Part shown: positions 1 through 5,555 of the stretch, in pieces
Position numbering within the stretch: the stretch's first letter is position 1
How the letters are laid out: every line of letters starts with the position of its first letter
Assembly (NCBI GenBank): GCA_016302165.1
Contig: JAEDOD010000055.1
Coordinates: 1 to 11,507 of the forward strand
Source: Sphaerochaetaceae bacterium
Lineage (GTDB): Bacteria; Spirochaetota; Spirochaetia; Sphaerochaetales; Sphaerochaetaceae
Reading direction: 5' to 3'
DNA length: 11,507 nt
Notes under the pieces: generated by a model
Database searches by the model: none
What the model was told of the DNA's origin: nothing
What the model saw: the letters and a program-made list of their open reading frames with translations, nothing else
Made by a program: the position numbers and the translations under genes

Positions 1-6
1 TATTTT

Positions 7-14
7 CTCCTTTC
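7..14 (-). promoter_or_regulatory. Ribosome-binding site of a leftward gene outside the window
   Basis: Read on the minus strand this is GAAAGGAG, a strong Shine-Dalgarno sequence. It is followed by AAAATA up to the window edge, so a start codon would fall at or just beyond base 1. The gene itself is not visible. The AT-rich stretch to the right would then be its promoter region, which fits the lack of any coding sequence there. The call rests on the motif and its position only. Confidence 0.45.
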
Positions 15-196
15 TTCAATAACGCGAAAAAATGAGAAAATGAACATGTTTTATTTTGGCATCCAAGCCTAATTATTAATGTAACTTATTCTATCTAAAG
101 GAATAAAAAATTTTTAAAAATTTTTCTGCATGAGATCGTCTCCAAAGACAAAAAAGCTTATCTTTCCCTGCTGCCCCTTCTTTATGTTGACTTCTG
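15..196. other. AT-rich intergenic region with phased A/T tracts
   Basis: No coding sequence is visible here. Bases 105-125 form a run of six A, five T, five A and five T, which is a palindrome whose A-tracts recur about every 10-11 bases. Such phasing usually gives intrinsic bending or an UP-like element. The region separates the PHP remnant from the presumed leftward gene and most likely drives that gene. A -10-like TAGAAT is visible on the minus strand (about bases 90-95), but I find no convincing matching -35, so no promoter is called. Confidence 0.4.
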
Positions 197-553
197 TCAT
201 AACCAATGGCCTTCTTTCCAGGAAGAGACTCTCTCTTCTCTCCAAAGAGGATAGTCTCCACCTAAAGCGTAAATCTCCTTCAGGGCTCTTTTTATAAGGG
301 CTGCGTTCTTGACCTTCAATTCACATTCAGGATGGACAGAGATGGAATAAAGGCCTCTCTCCATTTCACTCTTCATCTTACAAAAGGTGTCGAAATCATT
401 TTCGAAGGCTGTACGGATACATCCATACTGCACTATTTGATGGGCATCGCTTCCTCCAACTATAGTCTTCCGGATCCTTTCTCCAAACTCTACTGTGAGT
501 CTCTCTATCCTTTCCCTATCAAGAGCCACATCCTTTCCATTCCTCCATTCTCA
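197..553 (-). pseudogene. PHP-domain phosphoesterase, 3' remnant
   Basis: The reading frame ends at a TGA (199-197) and is open back to an in-frame TGA at 553-551. It encodes about 117 residues that look like the C-terminal end of a PHP-family metal-dependent phosphoesterase: an E-x-R-N-G stretch, then GGSDAHQ with its metal-ligand-type Asp and His, then a helix-rich tail with VHPE and VKNAALIKRALKE. Intact PHP enzymes of this kind run to well over 200 residues and begin with an HxH motif. That N-terminal half is absent, because the sequence changes abruptly into an alpha-mannosidase end on the other strand at about 550-560. The only internal start is a GTG at 529 with no clear ribosome site. 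I read it as a broken gene. Whether this fragment is expressed cannot be seen. The family call is from remembered motifs. Confidence 0.7.
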
Positions 554-838
554 ACAGGCCCTGTAATATACAAAGGAAAGAAGGAGGAGAGCCCTCTTGC
601 CTATATTGAAAGCAGGAATGTGGTCATAGACTCCATCAAGGAAAGCATAGACGGAAAAGGAATCGTGGTAAGGCTATATGAAGCGCTGGGCTTCAGGACA
701 GCGGATACTCTCACCCTGTCCTTCCCATATGAAAAGGTGGAGGAATGCAATCTGGTTGAGGAGGACAGACGGAAACTAAAGTCCCTTCGCCTGGAGTTTT
801 CTCCCTTTGAGATCAAGACACTATATTTCACAAGATAG
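554..838 (+). pseudogene. GH38-type alpha-mannosidase, 3' remnant
   Basis: About 94 codons up to TAG at 836-838 resemble the C-terminal beta domain of bacterial GH38 alpha-mannosidases. Key stretches are ESRNVVIDSIKES, then IVVRLYEALG, LTLSFPY, EECNLVEED and a terminal SPFEIKTLYF, in the order typical of the family. Full-length enzymes have about 800-1000 residues and carry the catalytic domain at the N-terminus, so what remains cannot be an active glycosidase. The left boundary is approximate: the frame stays open leftwards to an ATG at 332, but from about 550 down it runs antisense to the PHP remnant and has no ribosome site. The two fragments meet with their missing 5' ends facing each other, as expected after deletion between divergent genes or an inversion. 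Confidence 0.72.
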
Positions 839-843
839 CAAAA

Positions 844-870
844 GAAGGAGGAAAAAGCCTTTCCTCCTTC
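844..870. terminator. Bidirectional hairpin between convergent genes
   Basis: The stem is AAGGAGGAAA (845-854) pairing perfectly with TTTCCTCCTT (860-869), plus G844-C870, around a 5-base loop. It sits in the 37-base gap between the mannosidase remnant (plus strand) and the end of nagA (minus strand). In the nagA direction the stem is followed by CTTTTG, in the other by a pyrimidine-rich run, so it can plausibly end transcription both ways although neither side has a long pure T tract. Confidence 0.55.
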
Positions 871-875
871 CTTCT

Positions 876-1997
876 TCAGACTCTCTTTCCTTCAATGAAG
901 GTGGCCTCAACATTGCCTTTTTCATCCACCACATTGAAGTCTGCCACATAGCCCTTGGAAAGGGAGCCATAAGTTTTTCCAAAGCCCAGCATTTCAGCCT
1001 GGTTTGGACCCATAGGGGGAACACAGTGTGCCATGCTCTCTCCAGAGAAGGCCATGATATTCCTGAAGGCCCTATCCAAGGTCAAGGTGCTTCCTGCCCT
1101 TACATTCTTATCCCGGAGAAGGGCATCTCCATTCTTAACCACCACAGGGTTGATTCCAAGCATATAGTTGCCGTCGGGCATTCCTGCAGCACTTATGGAA
1201 TCAGAGATGGCCAGAAGTTTCTTTCCTCCCTTCACCTTCATATACATCCTTACTGTATCAGGATGGAGATGGAGGCCGTCAGCAATCATCTCACACCTTA
1301 CATCCTCAGCCATAGCCACACCGAAAAGGGCTGGCTGATGCTGGTGGAAAAGTCTCATGGCATTTCCTGTGTGTGTTATGGAGACAGCTCCTGCCTCAAT
1401 GGCCTTAAGGCCTTCTTCATAGGTTGCATCAGAGTGGCCCATGGCAAAGGCAATGGATTTATGGAAAGCCTTGATCACACAGAGGTTTCCTGGAACCTCA
1501 GGAGCCAGGGTCATCATTCTGATGTTGTTGCCGGAAGCCTTCACATAACGCTCCATCAGAGCCACATTTCCCTCAATTATTAGATGGGGAGGCATGGCTC
1601 CTGCAAACTTTGGAGAAAGGAAGGGGCCTTCCAGATGGATTCCCATAAGCTTAGCTCCAGGAAGCGGATTCTCTATGGCCTCCCTTGCCCTGAGGATGGC
1701 GGCTGTGGTCCTTTCTTCGTCATCTGTAAGGATTGAGCATAGCCATCTCGTGACTCCATGGGAAGCAAGGAAGGTCGAGATCCTCTCAAAGCCTTCCCTA
1801 TCTGCTGCGTTCACATCCACACACATTGCTCCATGGGTATGGATATCCCAGAAGCCAGGGATTATGAATCTCCCTTCTGCGTCAAACACTTCATCGCTTT
1901 CCCCCTTATGGGAGAAATGGCCATTCTCCACATAAAGGTCCCTTTTCTGGAATCTTCCGTTGCTGTATACCTTACCGTTCCTAATTAGAATCATCAT
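876..1997 (-). CDS. nagA: N-acetylglucosamine-6-phosphate deacetylase
   Basis: This 373-residue cytoplasmic enzyme of the amidohydrolase family removes acetate from N-acetylglucosamine 6-phosphate, giving glucosamine 6-phosphate for NagB. Visible family marks, in order: DIHTHG with the HxH pair at H53/H55, HLEGPFLSP with the metal ligand E123, GHSDAT with H188, THTGNAM with H209, IADGLHLHP with H243/H245, and the catalytic-type D266 in AISDSIS. Length and motif spacing are normal. The fourth motif reads THTGNAM where THLFNAM or THLYNAM is usual. The start ATG (1997-1995) overlaps the nagB stop as ATGA, so translation is probably coupled; a second ATG follows directly. The pair is the standard catabolic route to fructose 6-phosphate. 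A close relative acting on N-acetylgalactosamine 6-phosphate (AgaA-like) cannot be fully excluded. Confidence 0.93.
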   Translation of the reverse strand: MMILIRNGKVYSNGRFQKRDLYVENGHFSHKGESDEVFDAEGRFIIPGFWDIHTHGAMCVDVNAADREGFERISTFLASHGVTRWLCSILTDDEERTTAAILRAREAIENPLPGAKLMGIHLEGPFLSPKFAGAMPPHLIIEGNVALMERYVKASGNNIRMMTLAPEVPGNLCVIKAFHKSIAFAMGHSDATYEEGLKAIEAGAVSITHTGNAMRLFHQHQPALFGVAMAEDVRCEMIADGLHLHPDTVRMYMKVKGGKKLLAISDSISAAGMPDGNYMLGINPVVVKNGDALLRDKNVRAGSTLTLDRAFRNIMAFSGESMAHCVPPMGPNQAEMLGFGKTYGSLSKGYVADFNVVDEKGNVEATFIEGKRV

Positions 1998-2815
1998 TCC
2001 ACCGCCTTGGCTGAAGCCACATCATTTACAAGAATCATTGCATCAGGATGGTTCTGAAGAAGTGTTACAGGAAAGGCTGCACTTACTTCACCACAGGATG
2101 CCCTTCTCACCACAGCCCTATGCCATGGTCTGAATACTCCCAGCACAATCTTCTTTGCAGAGAGAATCTCCTTCATGCCCACTGTGCTGGCATAACGTGG
2201 CATATCCTCAATTGCTCCACCCAGGTCTCCGATGGCATTGGCCGTTACAGTTTCTGCAGAAATCTTCAGCGTCCTTGTCTCCTTCTCTGCCATCTCCTGG
2301 GCTGTTAAGGAAGGATCGGCTTCATTGAAGGCTACGTGTCCATTGATTCCAATGCCGCCGAAACAGATATCAGGGCCTCCCAGGCTCCTGAGTGTTTCTG
2401 TATATGCCTCCCGTGTTTCAGGAATAGGGAAGAAACGATGGGAGGAAGGAATATTCAGCTCCTCATCTATCTTTGAGTACACTGTCTCATTCATGAAGCG
2501 TCGGAAGGAAAGCCTATGGTCCTCAGGAATGCAAGTATTCTCGTCAATCATATATTCATCCATATTGAAGAAGTACACATTCTTCAGCGAAATCCTTTCC
2601 CTGTTCACTCTTTCCACAAAGAAGGGATACTGCCCTACTGGACCTACAGGTACAATGAAGACAGTGTTTCTTCCCTCCCTGTTATGTTCAAGGATGGTAT
2701 CTGCCATGATGTCTGCAATGATGCGGAACACTTCTTCTGAAGAATTCTTGGCATATACCGGAATCTTTGAATTCCTTGCCAGTTCTTCCATACTATAGCT
2801 GTAATAGTCGTGCAT
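1994..2815 (-). CDS. nagB: Glucosamine-6-phosphate deaminase/isomerase, divergent subfamily
   Basis: This 273-residue protein of the NagB/6-phosphogluconolactonase fold should convert glucosamine 6-phosphate to fructose 6-phosphate and ammonia. The catalytic-base motif NMDEY is intact (D86), and GGIGINGHVAFNEAD supplies H160 and E165. Two things differ from the E. coli type: the sugar-phosphate loop reads PVGPVGQYP (56-64) rather than TGSTPLGLY, and N158 stands where E. coli has D141 of the NDGH motif. The gene starts at ATG 2815 behind AAGGAG with about 5 bases spacing, and its stop overlaps the nagA start. The operon partner makes amino-sugar catabolism nearly certain. The altered residues suggest a separate subfamily, possibly with another regulation or a related amino-sugar phosphate as substrate. 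Deaminase activity is inferred from family and context. Confidence 0.85.
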   Translation of the reverse strand: MHDYYSYSMEELARNSKIPVYAKNSSEEVFRIIADIMADTILEHNREGRNTVFIVPVGPVGQYPFFVERVNRERISLKNVYFFNMDEYMIDENTCIPEDHRLSFRRFMNETVYSKIDEELNIPSSHRFFPIPETREAYTETLRSLGGPDICFGGIGINGHVAFNEADPSLTAQEMAEKETRTLKISAETVTANAIGDLGGAIEDMPRYASTVGMKEILSAKKIVLGVFRPWHRAVVRRASCGEVSAAFPVTLLQNHPDAMILVNDVASAKAVE

Positions 2816-2829
2816 CTTCTCTCCTTATC

Positions 2830-2855
2830 CTGGAGGAAGGCTATCCCTTCTCCAG
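2830..2855 (-). promoter_or_regulatory. Hairpin in the nagB leader, just before the ribosome site
   Basis: CTGGAG and CTCCAG form the outer stem (2830-2835 with 2850-2855), and the inner bases extend it with one wobble and one mismatch. On the transcript it ends about 2 bases before the AAGGAG region of nagB. There is no T tract, so it is not a simple terminator. A weaker hairpin with GGAAGG/CCTTCC arms lies upstream (2918-2939). Such placement could affect ribosome access or mRNA stability. The structure is seen; the role is a guess. Confidence 0.35.
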
Positions 2856-2970
2856 TAAACTGCACTGATCAAGCCTTGTTGGCAATCAGGTGTAGGGCAC
2901 ACTTATCTTCTCCAGAAGGAAGGCTTATTCCATCCTTCCCGCTCTTGTAATCAACTAGAGCCCAGACCTT

Positions 2971-3017
2971 AATTAAACCATTTAATTTATTCTTATCCAC
3001 CTTTCTTTCCCAGTCAA
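2971..3017 (-). promoter_or_regulatory. Probable nagBA promoter with palindromic operator
   Basis: On the minus strand a TTGACT (3017-3012) is followed after 17 bases by AAGAAT (2994-2989), giving 5/6 and 4/6 matches to the sigma-70 boxes. Right over the predicted start point (about 2982) lies a perfect 17-bp palindrome, AATTAAA-CCA-TTTAATT (2971-2987). A repressor bound there would block transcription. AT-rich palindromes of this style are known for ROK-family NagC/XylR-like regulators, but the regulator is not in the window and its identity is inference. The implied leader to nagB is long, roughly 165 bases. Confidence 0.45.
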
Positions 3018-3044
3018 GGAAAATGTAGCGGTTCCGCGTCAGAG

Positions 3045-3073
3045 AAAAGGAGGCTACTTTCTCCATAGCCTCC
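3045..3073 (-). terminator. Rho-independent terminator of the DUF4097 lipoprotein gene
   Basis: Read on the minus strand, GGAGGCTA (3073-3066) pairs perfectly with TAGCCTCC (3056-3049) around a 9-base loop, and TTTTCTCT follows. Neighbouring bases can extend the stem through wobble pairs. It lies about 20 bases after the lipoprotein stop codon (TAG, 3095-3093). It separates that gene from nagBA, which supports a separate nagBA promoter. Confidence 0.7.
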
Positions 3074-3092
3074 CCTCTTCTGTCTTTTATCC

Positions 3093-3938
3093 CTACTCCA
3101 GGCTGATATCTATGCTTCCGCTGACAGTCCTGATAGTGCATTCGTCTTTTCCTTTGGAGGAAGGGACAGATACACTTCCTGAAACACTTGCTGCATCAAA
3201 GGCCTTGGAAGAGAGAAGAGTTCCTTTTACACTGCCGCTGGTGGTCTCGATATCGATTTCTCCTCCGTCGCATTTATCAAGTCGTACAGAGCCGCTGGCG
3301 GAGGAGATGGTCATCTTTTCCTTAGCCTTCACCTCAGAGACTTTTATTGTTCCTGATGTAGACTCCAACTGTACTTCTTCCGCTTCCGAGAGGGACAGGA
3401 AAAGACTTCCACTTTTTGTCGAGAGCTCAAGCTTTTCCATTTCTCCCTTAATCTCTATATCCATATTGCCACTTGTGGTGGTGGCTTCAAGTTCTCCCCT
3501 TACTGTGGAATATACCTTAATGTTTCCACTGGAGGAGGAGAGATCCATGTCTTCAGCTTTCACTCCCTCTTCAATCTCTATTTTTCCGGAAGCTACAGAG
3601 ATGGAGATGCTGCGGTAGACTTTGTCTTCCACCATGATCTCCACCTTCTTCTCTCCCAGTGAGAATATGTTGAAGTCTATGGCTCTCTTGTGCCTCTCCA
3701 CCTTCAGCACCCCTTTCTCCACTTCAGCTGTGTAGTAGACGCTATTTCTCTCGTCCACCACCACTCTTATCTTGCCGTCAGGGCTAGGCTTCACGATAAT
3801 ATTGGTCTCACTGCCATCCACCTCAATGGAAGAGAAGCTTTCTGTAATCTCAACTGTCTTCTCCCCTTCACCTCTGCAGCTAGCAGCCATAAGCACTATG
3901 AGAACTGCAGCTGATGCTATTTTCATTATCCTTTTCAT
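3093..3938 (-). CDS. DUF4097-family beta-solenoid lipoprotein
   Basis: This is a 281-residue exported protein. Residues 1-20 form a basic start plus hydrophobic core ending LMAASC, a relaxed lipobox of the spirochaete kind, so C21 would be lipidated and the protein anchored in a membrane. From about residue 110 to the end it consists of nine short units with a Ser-Gly turn, at S117, S137, S156, S176, S195, S215, S234, S253 and S273. The spacing alternates between 19 and 20 residues, the pattern of a right-handed beta solenoid as in DUF4097 (putative adhesin) proteins. Sequences such as TTSGNMDIEI and TSGTIKVSEV show alternating beta strands. Function is unknown. The start is uncertain: ATG 3938 has only a weak ribosome site, and an in-frame ATG lies at 3926. 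It is divergent from the glp operon and not obviously related to it. Confidence 0.85.
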   Translation of the reverse strand: MKRIMKIASAAVLIVLMAASCRGEGEKTVEITESFSSIEVDGSETNIIVKPSPDGKIRVVVDERNSVYYTAEVEKGVLKVERHKRAIDFNIFSLGEKKVEIMVEDKVYRSISISVASGKIEIEEGVKAEDMDLSSSSGNIKVYSTVRGELEATTTSGNMDIEIKGEMEKLELSTKSGSLFLSLSEAEEVQLESTSGTIKVSEVKAKEKMTISSASGSVRLDKCDGGEIDIETTSGSVKGTLLSSKAFDAASVSGSVSVPSSKGKDECTIRTVSGSIDISLE

Positions 3939-3952
3939 GTTGTCTTCACTAG

Positions 3953-3981
3953 ATGATATATGATACTAAACAACTGTTCAA
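3953..3981 (-). promoter_or_regulatory. Possible promoter of the lipoprotein gene
   Basis: TTGAAC (3981-3976) and TATCAT (3958-3953), 17 bases apart on the minus strand, match the sigma-70 boxes at 4/6 and 5/6. The predicted start would leave a leader of only about 8 bases before ATG 3938, which is short. Therefore either the downstream ATG at 3926 is used, the message is nearly leaderless, or another promoter slightly upstream (TATATT near 3979-3984) is the real one. Confidence 0.35.
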
Positions 3982-3997
3982 TATACATAAATAATAC

Positions 3998-4026
3998 TTT
4001 ACTTGCTGTCTCTGAGGCCATAGAAT
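3998..4026 (+). promoter_or_regulatory. Promoter of the glp (glycerol-3-phosphate) operon
   Basis: TTTACT (3998-4003) and TAGAAT (4021-4026) are separated by exactly 17 bases and match the sigma-70 consensus at 4/6 and 5/6. Transcription would begin near 4033, giving a leader of about 80 bases that contains the attenuator described next. No other coding gene lies upstream on this strand, so the terminator in the leader can only act on transcripts from here. Confidence 0.6.
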
Positions 4027-4040
4027 GATTATAGATAGAA

Positions 4041-4073
4041 AGGAACTTTTTGGAGATATAGAGCAAAGTTCTT
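4041..4073 (+). promoter_or_regulatory. Antiterminator-like alternative stem in the glp leader
   Basis: AGGAACTTT (4041-4049) can pair with AAAGTTCTT (4065-4073) with one G-U pair, around a 15-base loop. The second arm is part of the 5' arm of the terminator, so the two structures exclude each other. This is the layout expected of a leader controlled by antitermination. The complementarity is seen in the sequence; its use in the cell is inferred from the GlpP gene in the same operon. Confidence 0.5.
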
Positions 4074-4105
4074 CCTCTAGACGGGGAGGGACTTTGCTTT
4101 TTTTT
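4062..4105 (+). terminator. Leader terminator (attenuator) of the glp operon
   Basis: AGCAAAGTTCTTCCTC (4062-4077) pairs over all 16 positions (with three G-U pairs) with GGGGAGGGACTTTGCT (4083-4098) around a 5-base loop, followed by an unbroken run of eight T (4098-4105). It is a textbook intrinsic terminator, but it stands directly before the GGAGG ribosome site (4106-4110) of the first operon gene. The neighbouring upstream gene is divergent, so it does not end any upstream transcript. It must attenuate the operon itself. In Bacillus subtilis the glpD leader carries such a terminator and GlpP bound to glycerol 3-phosphate overrides it. Confidence 0.85.
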
Positions 4106-4115
4106 GGAGGAAACC

Positions 4116-5555
4116 ATGGACCATGATGTATTGGTGATAGGAGGTGGCGTAATAGGTACCGCCATTCTTCGCTATCTCTCCTTCTATAAGCTGGACATTA
4201 TCGCTGTAGACAAGAACGAAGACCTGGGAGAGGGAACCACCAAGGCCAATAGCGGCATAGTACACATAGGCTATGACCCTATCCCTGGCACAGTTAAGGC
4301 CAGGATGAACATTAGGGGAGCTGAGTTAATGAAGGAGGAAAGCAGGAATCTGGGCTTCGACTACAAAGTGAACGGAGCCATGGTGGTAGCTTTCCGCAAT
4401 GAAGATCTTCCTAGGCTGGAAGAGCTTATGGAAAGAGGAAGGAAGAATGGAGTGAAGAACATGAGACTCCTTAGTGGAGAGGAGGCCAGAGCAAGGGAGA
4501 AAAATCTCTCAGAGGAAGTGAAGGGAGCCCTATTCCTCCCAGATAGCGCAATAGTATGCCCCTTCTCCCTGACCTATGCCCTGGCAGAGAACGCAGTGGC
4601 CAACGGAGCTTCCTTCACTTTGGGAAAGAAAGTCGAGAAAATAGAGAAAATCCAGGATGGCTTTGCAGTAACCCTTTCCTCTGGAGAAAGGATCACTACA
4701 AAATACCTGGTGAATGCTGCAGGAGTCTATGCAGACGAAATCAACAACGCTCTTTCCGGGAATAAGATCCACATAACAGCAAAGAGAGGCAACTACATGC
4801 TTTTCGACAGCGTCACCAAAGGCATGTTCAACTCCACCATATTCCAGCTACCAGGAAAGGAGGGAAAGGGAGTTCTTGTTACTCCCACTGTACACGGCAA
4901 TCTTATGATAGGCCCTACCAGCATTCCCATTTCAGACAAGTCAGACACCTCCACCTTCCCTGAAGACCTGGAGAAAATCAAGGAGTGTGCCCTAAAGACA
5001 TGCCCTTCCATTCCTTTCAGAAATGTAATAACCTCCTTCTCCGGCCTACGGGCCCATGAAGATGGAGATGACTTCATAATTGGAGAATGCCCAGATGTTC
5101 CAGGCTTTTATAATGCAGCAGGAATCGAAAGCCCCGGCCTCTCTTCAGCCTTGGCCATAGGAGAGATGGTTGCGTCCCTCATCGCAGAAAAGGCTGGAGC
5201 AGAAAGAAAGGAGAATCCAGTGACCACCCGTAAACCTCCTTTAAGGATGAAGGACCTGGATATGGAGGAACGGAATAGGCATATAAAGGAAAACCCTGCC
5301 TATGGCCGCATAGTATGCAGGTGCGAAGAAATCAGCGAAGGAGAGATAATCGACGCCATTACCGGACCCCTTGGAGCACGAAGCCTGGACGGAGTGAAAC
5401 GAAGGGTCAGGGCAGGAATGGGAAGATGCCAAAGCGGCTTCTGCTCTCCAAGGGTTATGGAGCTTATCAGCCAATACGCTTCCATTCCATTGGAGAACAT
5501 TACAAAGAACAGCAAGGGTTCCTTAATACTCATGGAGGACAGCTATGACCTATGA
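4116..5555 (+). CDS. GlpA-like FAD-dependent glycerol-3-phosphate dehydrogenase with [2Fe-2S] domain
   Basis: This 479-residue protein has a DAO-type FAD fold: the dinucleotide motif VIGGGVIGTA (7-16) followed by VDKNEDLGEGTTKANSG, the family's second FAD contact, and a late FAD region around YNAAGIESPGLSSA (332-345). The C-terminal part is a BFD-like [2Fe-2S] domain with C401-x-C403 and C438-x4-C443, as in anaerobic GlpA. It should oxidise sn-glycerol 3-phosphate to dihydroxyacetone phosphate and pass electrons to the partner proteins. GGAGG (4106-4110) stands 5 bases before ATG 4116, so I chose this start over the in-frame TTG at 4104, which lies inside the T tract and ribosome site. It overlaps the next gene by 11 bases. 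The substrate is inferred mainly from GlpP in the operon; related 2-hydroxyacid or amino-acid dehydrogenases share this fold. Confidence 0.85.
   Translation: MDHDVLVIGGGVIGTAILRYLSFYKLDIIAVDKNEDLGEGTTKANSGIVHIGYDPIPGTVKARMNIRGAELMKEESRNLGFDYKVNGAMVVAFRNEDLPRLEELMERGRKNGVKNMRLLSGEEARAREKNLSEEVKGALFLPDSAIVCPFSLTYALAENAVANGASFTLGKKVEKIEKIQDGFAVTLSSGERITTKYLVNAAGVYADEINNALSGNKIHITAKRGNYMLFDSVTKGMFNSTIFQLPGKEGKGVLVTPTVHGNLMIGPTSIPISDKSDTSTFPEDLEKIKECALKTCPSIPFRNVITSFSGLRAHEDGDDFIIGECPDVPGFYNAAGIESPGLSSALAIGEMVASLIAEKAGAERKENPVTTRKPPLRMKDLDMEERNRHIKENPAYGRIVCRCEEISEGEIIDAITGPLGARSLDGVKRRVRAGMGRCQSGFCSPRVMELISQYASIPLENITKNSKGSLILMEDSYDL

Noticed and set aside
807..1583. A 258-codon plus-strand frame opposite nagA
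   Set aside because: It is antisense to a well-conserved enzyme with all motifs in place; its length follows from the codon use of nagA and the product has no family look.
2869..3066. A 65-codon minus-strand frame starting MEKVASFSLT, apparently with a GGAGG site
   Set aside because: Its start codon and ribosome site lie inside the stem and loop of the lipoprotein terminator, its body covers the nagBA promoter and palindrome, and the product resembles nothing I know. It is more likely a chance frame, though I cannot fully exclude a small gene.
4062..4105. Interpretation of the leader terminator as the end of the lipoprotein transcript
   Set aside because: The lipoprotein gene is transcribed away from it, and in that direction the stem has no T tract.
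3939..4105. A metabolite riboswitch before the glp operon
   Set aside because: The leader after the predicted start is only about 80 bases and shows no aptamer I recognise; GlpP in the operon explains the terminator better.
4104..4115. Upstream TTG start for the GlpA-like gene
   Set aside because: It lies in the terminator's T run and in the ribosome site itself; ATG 4116 has ideal spacing to GGAGG.
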